Of a stretch of 64,000 bases of DNA, positions 1 through 7,593 are shown in pieces. The position numbers and the translations under genes are program-made. The notes beneath the pieces were generated by a model that made no database searches, was not told where the DNA came from, and saw only the letters and a program-made list of their open reading frames with translations. The first letter of the stretch is position 1, and each line of letters starts with the position of its first letter. The stretch comes from Runella sp. SP2 (GTDB lineage: Bacteria; Bacteroidota; Bacteroidia; Cytophagales; Spirosomataceae), in contig NZ_CP031030.1 in NCBI RefSeq assembly GCF_003711225.1, forward strand, positions 1,364,001-1,428,000, read 5' to 3'.

Positions 1-724
1 CCGCAACGGGGTTTTCGGTAAACTTATCCAACCCTGTTCGATGATAAGCGTACATGGATTCTCGGACAGGAAGCATGAGTTGGTTGTTTAAGTTATCTAC
101 CAACCAATACCGATTCCGTCGGTCCCCTCCTGTAGAATTCCAACCTGCAGGTGCTCCTGCAGGGCTAATTCCTGCCGCTAAGTTTGCAGTTTGTAGGGCT
201 TTTTGTAGGTAAGGGTTTCCGCCAAGTTTACTAAATGAATCATAGTCAACGGCTAAAATTAGGTACGCATAAAACGCCAATGTCTGGGTTAACTCATCAC
301 TATAAGTGTTTTCATTATAGTACATTGGGTTATTTGGTAAGTAGCTAAAGTTAAAATTACGATCAATGAAATTTAAAATAACACTTTCATAATTAGTGCC
401 ATAGACGGGGCGAGTTGCTACTACTTGGGCGGTTCCTTCATAAATTCCTTGGGCGGGCGAGCGAATAAGGTTAATGTTAATTTTGCAGTTGATGCGTTCC
501 TCTGGATTGTAGTTGTCGTTGGTCCAGCGGCGGGCATTGATAAAATCAGCAATCACCGAACGAAGCTGATTGAGGTTGCTGTTGTCGGTATTTTGCTGAG
601 AAACAAGTTGATTAAAGTTAAGCGTAACAGTGCAATTAAGTTCTTGCGCTTCTGCTGATTGGGTAGGTACAAATGCACATAAAGCAACCAAAAACAACCA
701 GCTATATTTCTTAATCATATTCAT
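1..724 (-). CDS. porD: PorD/DUF4835 family type IX secretion protein, 3' end beyond window
   Basis: Reading the minus strand from 724 gives a continuous frame to base 1. It begins MNMIKKYSWLFLVALCAF with a signal peptide ending near SAEAQ, followed by ELNCTVTLNF and a stretch containing IADFINARRW. These are the features I know from DUF4835/PorD, a periplasmic protein linked to type IX secretion and gliding in Bacteroidota. About 241 residues are visible and the C-terminus lies outside the window. Starts at 718 and 736 are in frame and also possible; no clear ribosome site decides. Its place directly after coaBC fits the usual Bacteroidota order bamD-rpoZ-coaBC-porD. Confidence 0.85.
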   Translation of the reverse strand, partial: MNMIKKYSWLFLVALCAFVPTQSAEAQELNCTVTLNFNQLVSQQNTDNSNLNQLRSVIADFINARRWTNDNYNPEERINCKININLIRSPAQGIYEGTAQVVATRPVYGTNYESVILNFIDRNFNFSYLPNNPMYYNENTYSDELTQTLAFYAYLILAVDYDSFSKLGGNPYLQKALQTANLAAGISPAGAPAGWNSTGGDRRNRYWLVDNLNNQLMLPVRESMYAYHRTGLDKFTENPVA

Positions 725-770
725 AAAGGCTATCATCAATGTTTGAATCACTGAAATTTCGAGTACTAAA

Positions 771-1979
771 TTAGGACAACAATTTTGATACCACAAGTGC
801 CAAAATATCCTGGGCCACTTCATTTTTAGACTTTAGCTCAAATTGATGTACCGTGGCGTCTGATTCAATAACGGTTATTTTATTGGTATCGTATGCAAAG
901 CCTGCTCCTTTGTCGTTGAGGGAGTTGAGTACAATCAGGTCAAGATTTTTGGAGGCTAATTTGCCAAGGGCATTGTTAAATTCATTGTCTGTTTCTAGGG
1001 CAAAACCAACCATGAGTTGATGAGACTTTTTTTGACGACCAAGCGTAGCTGCAATGTCAACGGTTTTGGTTAGTTCAATCGAAAAATGAGTTTCTTTTTT
1101 CTTGATTTTCCTGTCCGCAGGCTGTGCAGGTGTGTAGTCTGCAACCGCAGCAGACAAAATAATAATATCGGCAGTGGGAAACTGACCCGCCGTTGCTTCA
1201 AACATTTCTTGGGCCGATTTAACCCGAATGACATTGATAGATGAATCGGCCAAAGTTTGATTGGTGGGGCCACTCACCAAAGTGACGTCAGCTCCTGCAA
1301 ATGCAAACGCTTGGGCAATTGAATATCCCATTTTTCCCGTTGAATGGTTGCTAATGTAACGTACGGGGTCGATGGGTTCTTGGGTAGGGCCAGCAGTAAT
1401 AAGTACTTTTTTACCCTTTAAAATGGGTTGTACTGAAAAATGCTTTTCAAGGGCAGTGACGATTTTTTCTGGCTCGGCCATTCTTCCAGTACCAACAAGC
1501 CCACTGGCCAACTCACCGTGTACAGCATCGATTAACTGATTACCAAAAGCCTGTATTGATAGGATATTTTTCTGCGTCGAGCCATGTTGGTACATATCTA
1601 AATCCATGGCAGGGGCGAAGAAAACGGGGCAACGTGCCGATAAATAAACGGCCGTAAGGAGGTCGTCACAATGACCATTCGCGCATTTGGAAAGGGTATG
1701 AGCGGTGGCTGGTGCAATGATGATGGCGTCGGCCCAAAGTCCTAAATCGACGTGGTTATTCCATTCACCAGCTTCATTTTGTACAAACTCACTCAGCGCA
1801 GGCCGCTTAGACAGCGTAGCCAAGGTAAGTGGTGTGATAAATGTCTGGGCGGCATCGGTCATAATAACTTGGACTTCGGCTCCTGCTTTAATCAGTAACC
1901 GAACAAGTAGGGCACTTTTGTAAGCAGCGATGCTCCCCGTGACGCCAACGATAATTTTTTTGTTTTGTAAGATAGACAT
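771..1979 (-). CDS. coaBC: Bifunctional phosphopantothenoylcysteine decarboxylase / phosphopantothenate-cysteine ligase
   Basis: CoaBC (Dfp) carries out two steps of coenzyme A synthesis: ligation of cysteine to 4'-phosphopantothenate, then decarboxylation. The N-terminal flavoprotein half starts KKIIVGVTGSIAAYKS and carries PAMDLDMY, the Bacteroidota form of the PxMNxxMW motif. The C-terminal CoaB half starts near LITAGPTQEPIDPVRYISNHSTGK and includes SAAVADYTP. I chose the ATG at 1979 (MSILQNKK). An in-frame ATG at 2012 would add 11 residues, but it lies inside the terminator hairpin that follows rpoZ. The protein is then 402 aa, normal for the family. Confidence 0.96.
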   Translation of the reverse strand: MSILQNKKIIVGVTGSIAAYKSALLVRLLIKAGAEVQVIMTDAAQTFITPLTLATLSKRPALSEFVQNEAGEWNNHVDLGLWADAIIIAPATAHTLSKCANGHCDDLLTAVYLSARCPVFFAPAMDLDMYQHGSTQKNILSIQAFGNQLIDAVHGELASGLVGTGRMAEPEKIVTALEKHFSVQPILKGKKVLITAGPTQEPIDPVRYISNHSTGKMGYSIAQAFAFAGADVTLVSGPTNQTLADSSINVIRVKSAQEMFEATAGQFPTADIIILSAAVADYTPAQPADRKIKKKETHFSIELTKTVDIAATLGRQKKSHQLMVGFALETDNEFNNALGKLASKNLDLIVLNSLNDKGAGFAYDTNKITVIESDATVHQFELKSKNEVAQDILALVVSKLLS

Positions 1980-2002
1980 AGAGGCTGTTGAGAATAACAA
2001 AG

Positions 2003-2036
2003 AAAGCCGCACAAATCTAAGGATTGGTGCGGCTTT
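2003..2036 (-). terminator. Rho-independent terminator after rpoZ
   Basis: Bases 2003-2012 (aaagccgcac) pair perfectly with 2027-2036 (gtgcggcttt) around a 14-base loop. On the minus strand the stem is followed by a T-rich run. It sits between the rpoZ stop and the coaBC start, so the bamD-rpoZ transcript probably ends or is attenuated here. Confidence 0.75.
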
Positions 2037-2061
2037 TTACTACGTATTTTTCAGATGTTTG

Positions 2062-2376
2062 TTATTTGGCGTCGTCTTCGTCGTTTGCACGCCAGTATAA
2101 CTTATCTTCCATGAACTCTTCGATGGCGATGCTCGTTGGTTTTGGCTGACGCTCATAAAACTTAGAGATTTCGATTTGCTCACGGTTTTCAAACACTTCT
2201 TCAAGGTTATCGATGCCAGATGCAAACTCAGCCAATTTGTTGTTGAGTTCTTCTTTTGTTTTAGAGGCAATCTGACGCGCACGACGAGAAATAATTGATA
2301 CCGATTCGTACAAGTTGCCAGTTTTTGAGGCAAGTTTGTCAGAGTCACGTGTTATGATAGAAGGTGAAGCTGCCAT
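2062..2376 (-). CDS. rpoZ: DNA-directed RNA polymerase omega subunit, Bacteroidota type
   Basis: The 104-aa protein has the omega core SVSIISRRARQIASKTKEELNNKLAEF, a short helical segment that helps assemble RNA polymerase by wrapping the beta' subunit, followed by an acidic tail ending DEDDAK. Size and order (MAASPSIITRDSDKL start) match Bacteroidota omega proteins. It is encoded 23 bases downstream of bamD on the same strand and is followed by a strong hairpin. The neighbourhood bamD-rpoZ-coaBC-porD is a conserved arrangement in the phylum. Confidence 0.93.
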   Translation of the reverse strand: MAASPSIITRDSDKLASKTGNLYESVSIISRRARQIASKTKEELNNKLAEFASGIDNLEEVFENREQIEISKFYERQPKPTSIAIEEFMEDKLYWRANDEDDAK

Positions 2377-2399
2377 ATATATTAATAGTTACAGATGAA

Positions 2400-3317
2400 T
2401 TACTTGTTTTGAGGTGTCGTTGACGACGGAGTTGAGAGCTTTCCAGTGTTAGAGGGGATTGCTTCTTTGGCTGCTTTTTCTGCGTCTAAAATTGTCGCTA
2501 ATTCTTTTTGGGTACTTTCGTAAAAGCGTTCTGCTTGACGTACAAACTTACTTTTGGGATACTTATCAAGGAAAGCAAGGTAATATTTGTTTACATCTTG
2601 GTAGCGTTCTTTTTGTTTTTCAGCAAAACTCAATTTGGCAAGTTTGTACTGAGCATCAACCCGCAGGTAAGAAAGCTCCTCGTTGTATTTAGAATCTGGA
2701 AATTCTTTTTGGTAATTGTTGATGGTTACAACTGCCGAACGGAAGTTAGCGATATTGGCTTCACTTGTTTGATAGTAAAGCTTGGCTTTTTCGTAGGCTT
2801 TTTTCTCCAACTTGTCACGAAGCTCTAAGATAAGCCCTGTACATTCTTCGCGAAAAGCACTTTCAGGGTAAGTATTAATAAAATCCTGAAGGGCCGCAAT
2901 CGCCGTTAAAGTACTGGTTTGGTCTAAGTTGAAATTAGGAGAATCTTTGTACAGCGAGTAAGCGTGCATGTACAACGATTCTTGGGCATATTCGCTTCGT
3001 TGGAATGTCTCATAAAAGTTTTTGAACAAAAACTGAGACATGTTATAATTAGCCTGCTTAAAATTACAATAGGCATTGTAAAACTGAGCAAGTTCAGCTT
3101 GTCTAGCATCTTTCCCATTGAGAAGGGGAGTGATTTCTTCAAAAAGAAGACCAGCATGATAATAGTCCGCCTTTTTATAATATTGGAGAGCGGCCTCGTA
3201 TTTTTGTTCGAGGGTTCCTTCTTTTTGAAGTTTTGAAAACTTACTGCACGAACCCAAAACGAGGGTAGTTAAGAAGAGCAGTGTATATCCGAATAGGGTC
3301 TTACGCATAGCGGGCAC
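2400..3317 (-). CDS. bamD: Outer membrane protein assembly factor BamD
   Basis: BamD is the lipoprotein partner of BamA in the complex that inserts beta-barrel proteins into the outer membrane. The N-terminus has a signal with a lipobox (LVLGSC, Cys24 of the longest reading), then TPR-like helical repeats such as YEAALQYYKKADYYHAGLLFEEI and FKNFYETFQRSEYAQESLYMHAYSLY. The 305-aa length suits Bacteroidota BamD. The start may be Met4 (3308), since MRKTLFGY is a normal lipoprotein signal start. A possible TATTTTTG promoter element at 3325-3332 is so close that the message would be nearly leaderless, so I do not rely on it. Confidence 0.93.
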   Translation of the reverse strand: MPAMRKTLFGYTLLFLTTLVLGSCSKFSKLQKEGTLEQKYEAALQYYKKADYYHAGLLFEEITPLLNGKDARQAELAQFYNAYCNFKQANYNMSQFLFKNFYETFQRSEYAQESLYMHAYSLYKDSPNFNLDQTSTLTAIAALQDFINTYPESAFREECTGLILELRDKLEKKAYEKAKLYYQTSEANIANFRSAVVTINNYQKEFPDSKYNEELSYLRVDAQYKLAKLSFAEKQKERYQDVNKYYLAFLDKYPKSKFVRQAERFYESTQKELATILDAEKAAKEAIPSNTGKLSTPSSTTPQNK

Positions 3318-3330
3318 AAAAATACAAAAA

Positions 3331-3363
3331 TAGCTTTATATCTCCCAACGAAATATAAAGCTA
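3331..3363 (-). terminator. Terminator after the T9SS cargo gene
   Basis: An 11-bp perfect stem (tagctttatat at 3331-3341 with atataaagcta at 3353-3363) has an 11-base loop. On the minus strand it is followed by a run of T. It lies 30 bases beyond the stop of the gene at 3394-4017 and just upstream of bamD. Confidence 0.7.
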
Positions 3364-3393
3364 TAAAAGTATGCTTTTGTATAGAATTCGATA

Positions 3394-4017
3394 CTAATGA
3401 CGAATCAATAATTTTTTTGTTGCAGTTGCTTTACCTTCGAGAAGTAAGCGGTAAAAATAAACACCCGTTGGCATTTCGCGGGTTGAGATACGAAGCTGAC
3501 GGTCGTTTTTGTCCAATTCGTACTCTGCCACACTGTTACCAATCACGTTAAAAAGGGTGATTTTTGCTGTTCCTACCGTACCAGAAATTTGATAATCAAT
3601 TTCAGTGTAATCATTGGCAGGATTAGGATACGCATTTAAAACACGGATTTTGTCACTCAAAAAGAGCAAGTCTTCCGATTTCGTTTCATCAAGTGAAGGG
3701 CGAGAATCGGTAGCGATAAAGCTTGCAGACTCCTTGGTTGTACGGTTTTTATTAACAGTTGCGCTGCCAGTTGCTGCGGGTGTATTAAGCATTACCGAGC
3801 GATAATAGGCATTAATAGCCGCACTTGGGCGTAATTTGATACTTCTATCGAGCGAACTTGGAATCTTCGTTAAACTTGCCGCAGTACTTTCTGCGGGCTT
3901 TTTACCAATGTTCAATCGACTTTTATTTCGATTGGCATCGGTTTGGGCGAATACATTACCAAGCGTCAGTAAACTGAAGCAAGTGAGCAATGTATATGTA
4001 AGTATAGTTTTCTTCAT
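3394..4017 (-). CDS. Secreted protein with type IX (type A) sorting domain
   Basis: The 207-aa protein has a clear signal peptide (MKKTILTYTLLTCFSLLTLGNVFAQ). The middle is Ser/Thr/Asn-rich and I recognise no domain in it. The last 80 residues or so form a type A T9SS C-terminal domain, starting with NAYPNPANDYTEI and continuing through LFNVIGNSVAEYEL and MPTGVYFYRLLLEGK to a terminal KKLLIRH. It should cross the inner membrane by Sec, then the outer membrane by the type IX machinery, where the tail is removed. The passenger function is unknown. It has its own promoter-like element and terminator, so it looks monocistronic. Confidence 0.88.
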   Translation of the reverse strand: MKKTILTYTLLTCFSLLTLGNVFAQTDANRNKSRLNIGKKPAESTAASLTKIPSSLDRSIKLRPSAAINAYYRSVMLNTPAATGSATVNKNRTTKESASFIATDSRPSLDETKSEDLLFLSDKIRVLNAYPNPANDYTEIDYQISGTVGTAKITLFNVIGNSVAEYELDKNDRQLRISTREMPTGVYFYRLLLEGKATATKKLLIRH

Positions 4018-4064
4018 AGCTGATCTTGGACGAAATGAGCATAGTGTCGGCTCTAATGGTTGGA

Positions 4065-4096
4065 CAAAAATATATTGAAATTAATTGAAAATCAAA
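4065..4096 (-). promoter_or_regulatory. Bacteroidota-type promoter for the T9SS cargo gene
   Basis: On the minus strand there is a TTTG (4093-4096) followed after 20 bases by TATTTTTG (4065-4072). This fits the Bacteroidota consensus TTTG-N19-23-TAnnTTTG. Transcription would start near 4057, giving a leader of about 40 bases before the ATG at 4017. Confidence 0.5.
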
Positions 4097-4181
4097 AAAT
4101 GGAACTTAAAATGTTGTTAAAAATTATTTTGCGGTTGTACAATATATACGACGAAAAAACGTAAAAAAGTTTCACTCTTTT

Positions 4182-5963
4182 CTAAAGTTTTTTTGACTTT
4201 GTTTTTACTTTCGGTTTTACCCCCCCTTTGTTGACTGTTGCCTTGGGTTTTTCGGGGGCTTTTTCTATCGCTTTGACAACCGTGGGCGGGTTAGGTTTAA
4301 AGTTAGCCCTAGAAAAAATTTCTTCTTTTGTTGGTTTTTCTTTGTCTCTCCAGCTAAAGCCTTCTAGTTGCTTTTCGTCACCTTTTATGTTTTGTGGTGG
4401 AATAAACCGCCCTTCGGGCTGTCCAACAAATTGTATTCGCTTTACTTGATTTTGTTTGAAATTAAGGGTCATTTTGGCGCACTCTACGCGGTTCATCCCC
4501 ATGGGCTTCATGGCGTCGTCGGCTACAAAATAGACACTTTCCCCGTTGCCCTCTACAAAAACTTTTTGTAATCGAGTACTGTCATCAAAAGAAGCCGTAA
4601 TTCGTCTGCCTTTAACTTGGTTAAAATTGAGCAATGTATCCCGAGCAATGACAAACGATTTTGCCTTCAAATACATCGTTCTCAGCTTCTGATTTACCAG
4701 TTGCGCAATGATGGAGTCGGCTTCCATCTGGTATTGCTTAGACCAGATTATCGGCTTCTTTAAAAAGGTTATATTTGAGTCTAATGAATTATAAATCAAA
4801 GAGTCACACTTGCTTTGTAAGTCTTTTTTGTACAACAAAACATTTTTATAGCCAATCAATTGCCGAGGTTTTTGTTCATCTGTCGAATCACTTTCAACGT
4901 TTTTTTGTCTCAGGTTCTGCCGCTTTGATTTTTGGGTAAGCGAGTCAGACTTAATTTCAACGGAATATAGCGTATCGGCGTGCATAAACAAGGTATCTTT
5001 GGAGATAATGGTGCGCGTGAGGGCGTGTCCCCAGACCTTCGACTTACCAAGTTTTCCATCGTATTGCCCAAAATCCCCGTTCAAAATAGTTTCGTCGTTT
5101 TTGGCTACTAACTCTACTTTGCCTTTGGCAAATCCCCGCTTGTTAAGGTTATCAAACGTCAATGAGTCGCCAGTAAGGGTGTAATCGGGGTTGTCTATGG
5201 TTGTTCTTGTTCGGAAAATCGACGCGCCTGTCTCTGTGTTATAAGAACCATTTTTAGCGACAACTGTTCCGTCTTTGCTCACAACTTTTGTCAAACTTCT
5301 AAAGTCTGCAATTTTTGTTAGCGAGTTATAAACAAGTGTATCAGTGGTAAGGGTATATTTTTTGTTGACCAACTTCACGTCTCGGTAATAGGTCGAGATT
5401 TTTGTTCTGGTGTCGTAATACCCCTGCTTACTTGTTAACGTATTTTCGGCATCTACTGTTTTTCCACGGTTGGGATAAAACGCAATGCCGCTTGCCATGT
5501 CATATTCAATTCGATTGGAGGTAAGGGTACGTTTTTGGTCTTTAAGCGTTACTGTTTTTCCCGAAACTTTTGCCAAACGGCTATTGCCATAGTAAAACAA
5601 GGTATCGCCTGTGACTGTTACGGTGTCGCCTTGTACAATTTTTACATTACCGTAGGCTTCAAGTGCATTTGATAACACATTATGGATGGCCAAATTACAG
5701 TGCATGATGGCCCCCTTGTGCTGGAAAGTTACTTTGCCAGTTACCCGTCGGATTTCGCTCCCGTCAAGAAGTTTACTAATGGTAATGCTATCGGCACCTA
5801 ATAAAAATACCTTCTCTTCGCCTGCAACCGTTGGGGTTGGGCGTTGGGCGTTGGTTTGTAAGGTAAAAAGTAAACCCATGAGAACTATGAGGTATTTTAT
5901 TCGTAATACGCACAAAAGCCCTTTAGGGTTGCAATGAAATAAACGATTATTTGAAAAAATCAT
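4182..5963 (-). CDS. OstA/LptA-like outer membrane biogenesis protein
   Basis: This 593-aa exported protein has a basic N-terminus, a hydrophobic segment (IKYLIVLMGLLFTL) and a cleavage-like TNAQ. It then has repeated beta-rich units typical of the OstA N-terminal fold (EIRRVTGKVTFQHKGAIMHCNLAI, VTVTGDTLFYYGNS, YTLTTDTLVYNSLTKIADFRS). LptA-family domains bind the lipid part of lipopolysaccharide in the periplasm. The repeats run to about residue 470. The C-terminus is basic and Lys-rich (KPKVKTKSKKL), which is common in Bacteroidota members. The role in LPS transport is inferred from the fold. A TAATTTTG element at 6011-6018 could be its promoter. Confidence 0.85.
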   Translation of the reverse strand: MIFSNNRLFHCNPKGLLCVLRIKYLIVLMGLLFTLQTNAQRPTPTVAGEEKVFLLGADSITISKLLDGSEIRRVTGKVTFQHKGAIMHCNLAIHNVLSNALEAYGNVKIVQGDTVTVTGDTLFYYGNSRLAKVSGKTVTLKDQKRTLTSNRIEYDMASGIAFYPNRGKTVDAENTLTSKQGYYDTRTKISTYYRDVKLVNKKYTLTTDTLVYNSLTKIADFRSLTKVVSKDGTVVAKNGSYNTETGASIFRTRTTIDNPDYTLTGDSLTFDNLNKRGFAKGKVELVAKNDETILNGDFGQYDGKLGKSKVWGHALTRTIISKDTLFMHADTLYSVEIKSDSLTQKSKRQNLRQKNVESDSTDEQKPRQLIGYKNVLLYKKDLQSKCDSLIYNSLDSNITFLKKPIIWSKQYQMEADSIIAQLVNQKLRTMYLKAKSFVIARDTLLNFNQVKGRRITASFDDSTRLQKVFVEGNGESVYFVADDAMKPMGMNRVECAKMTLNFKQNQVKRIQFVGQPEGRFIPPQNIKGDEKQLEGFSWRDKEKPTKEEIFSRANFKPNPPTVVKAIEKAPEKPKATVNKGGVKPKVKTKSKKL

Positions 5964-6010
5964 GGGCTGCGAAAAACTGGTCAGTTTAATGTACTGAATT
6001 AGAGAACGTG

Positions 6011-6018
6011 CAAAATTA
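6011..6018 (-). promoter_or_regulatory. Possible -7 element for the OstA-like gene
   Basis: The minus strand reads TAATTTTG, an exact match to TAnnTTTG, about 48 bases before the ATG at 5963. No TTG box was found at the expected distance, so this is weaker than the promoter at 4065-4096. Confidence 0.3.
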
Positions 6019-6069
6019 ACTAAAAACGGTTTGGCTTTCCATTCTTAACATACATTAACGAAAACAAGA

Positions 6070-6106
6070 AAGCCAACAGTCTGTTCTGTACTTCGACTGT
6101 TGGCTT
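6070..6106 (-). terminator. Terminator after argC
   Basis: A perfect 12-bp stem (aagccaacagtc at 6070-6081 with gactgttggctt at 6095-6106) and 13-base loop lie about 20 bases past the argC stop. On the minus strand the stem runs into a TTCTTGTTTT tail. Confidence 0.75.
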
Positions 6107-6127
6107 CGAAAACTCTTAATCTGATGA

Positions 6128-7105
6128 TTAAAACGAAGGAGCTTTCAATCGTAAACCTGCGTCTTCGGAAAGGCCAAAGAGAAGGTTCATGTTCTGAACA
6201 GCTTGTCCCGAAGCTCCTTTGGTAAGGTTATCTATTTCGCTCGTTATCAGTAGGTTATTGCCGTGTTTTTGTAATTGAATCAAACACTTGTTGGTGTTTA
6301 CAACTTGCTTCAAATCAATGTCTTGGGTCGTTACGTGGGTAAACGGATGAGATGCGTAAAACGATTGATAAAGAGCAACGGCTTCCTCTAATGTGCCTGT
6401 AAAATGTGTGTAAACATTGGCCATGATACCACGGGTAAAATCGCCACGGTAAGGAATAAAATTAACTTCTTTGTTAAAACCTTCTTGCAAACTCGCCAAA
6501 CTCATTTTGATTTCTTTGAGGTGTTGGTGCGTAAAGGCTTTGTAAATCGAAATGTTGTTGTTACGCCACGAGAAGTGGGTGGTAGCACTCAACGACTGTC
6601 CAGCGCCTGTAGAACCCGTGATGGCGCTTACGTGGATGTCGTTCGTAAGAAGCCCCGCCGCTGCCAGTGGAAGTAAAGCAAGTTCGATACTTGTTGCAAA
6701 ACAACCTGGGTTAGCGATTTTGGTCGCCGTCTTGATTTGTTCCCGCTGAAGCTCAGGCAAACCATAGATAAAGCCATTGGACTGGTCGCGGAAATCAGTA
6801 CTGAGGTCAATGATTTTGACAGTTTCTGGAACTGAATATTCTGCTAAAAACTTCTTCGATTCGTTATGCCCCGAACAAAGAAAGATGACATCTAACCCCT
6901 CTAATGGAAGCAAACTGGCAATGTCTTCTCCCGAAAAAGCCAATTCAGTGTCACCCAATAAATCGGTATGGGTCGCATAAACGGGTTTGCCTGCTTGACT
7001 TTTAGAATGTGCCCAGCGGATGTCTGCGTGGGGATGATTGACTAAAATACGGAGCAGTTCGCCGCCTGTATAGCCTGCCGCCCCGACGATTCCTATTTGT
7101 ATCAT
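6128..7105 (-). CDS. argC: N-acetyl-gamma-glutamyl-phosphate reductase
   Basis: ArgC reduces N-acetyl-glutamyl phosphate to the semialdehyde in arginine synthesis, using NADPH. The dinucleotide-binding motif GIVGAAGYTGGELLR is at the N-terminus and the catalytic cysteine is in IANPGCFATS. I start it at the ATG at 7105 (MIQIGIVGA), giving 325 aa, which matches family N-termini. An in-frame ATG at 7138 adds MFDEVQTHHPP; it overlaps the gldC stop as TAATG, an arrangement used for coupled translation, so it cannot be excluded. No other arginine gene is in the window. Pairing with gldC is probably incidental. Confidence 0.95.
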   Translation of the reverse strand: MIQIGIVGAAGYTGGELLRILVNHPHADIRWAHSKSQAGKPVYATHTDLLGDTELAFSGEDIASLLPLEGLDVIFLCSGHNESKKFLAEYSVPETVKIIDLSTDFRDQSNGFIYGLPELQREQIKTATKIANPGCFATSIELALLPLAAAGLLTNDIHVSAITGSTGAGQSLSATTHFSWRNNNISIYKAFTHQHLKEIKMSLASLQEGFNKEVNFIPYRGDFTRGIMANVYTHFTGTLEEAVALYQSFYASHPFTHVTTQDIDLKQVVNTNKCLIQLQKHGNNLLITSEIDNLTKGASGQAVQNMNLLFGLSEDAGLRLKAPSF

Positions 7106-7137
7106 TGGTGGATGGTGAGTTTGAACTTCATCGAACA

Positions 7138-7479
7138 TTACTTCGCTGCTTGCATTTCCTTTTGGAGACGTTTGGTAAGGGTCAAGCCTACTTCGTCGAT
7201 TTGGGCAGCCATGATTTCATCACCAGTGGCATTACGCAATGTATCAGCTACACAGCCAAGCATTTCGATACAAAAGCGTTTCATTTCAAACACTTCCATT
7301 TCTTTGGTCCAAAGAGGAATGAACAACGTGCCTTTGTGGAATTGATCCCACACACCTACTGCAATGGCTTTGGTTTCTTCGAGACCTTCATTTGGATTGT
7401 CGGTTGCTTCCCAATAAATTTTTTCTGGGATTCTTTCAGCGTCTTGTTCGATGGTAAACTTGATTTCTTTTTGTGACAT
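7138..7479 (-). CDS. gldC: Gliding motility protein GldC
   Basis: The 113-aa soluble protein starts MSQKEIKFTIEQDAERIPEKIYWEATDNPNEG and contains WTKEMEVFEMKRFCIEMLGCVADTLRNATGD, the pattern I associate with GldC of Bacteroidota. In Flavobacterium, gldC supports surface gliding but is less critical than the core secretion genes, and its biochemical role is unclear. No signal peptide or membrane segment is visible, so it is expected in the cytoplasm. It lies upstream of argC with the stop overlapping a possible argC start. Confidence 0.88.
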   Translation of the reverse strand: MSQKEIKFTIEQDAERIPEKIYWEATDNPNEGLEETKAIAVGVWDQFHKGTLFIPLWTKEMEVFEMKRFCIEMLGCVADTLRNATGDEIMAAQIDEVGLTLTKRLQKEMQAAK

Positions 7480-7531
7480 GCGGAGGATGATCTTATTTTG
7501 GGGGCGTAAAATTACGTAAAATTGGTAAAGA

Positions 7532-7563
7532 AAAGGTGTTGATAGTTGCCTATCAACACCTTT
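7532..7563 (-). terminator. Terminator after lon
   Basis: A perfect 14-bp stem (aaaggtgttgatag at 7532-7545 with ctatcaacaccttt at 7550-7563) closes a 4-base loop and is followed on the minus strand by TCTTT. It starts 31 bases past the lon stop. Confidence 0.8.
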
Positions 7564-7593
7564 GGGAACGCAAAAACGTTCATTTAGATTCCT

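Noticed and set aside
425-658. Plus-strand 77-codon frame at the left end
   Set aside because: It is the complement of the porD coding region, whose minus-strand frame has a signal peptide and recognised sequence.
3317-3332. Two TATTTTTG words just before bamD as promoters
   Set aside because: They coincide with the T-rich tail of the preceding terminator, and one would start transcription within the coding region.
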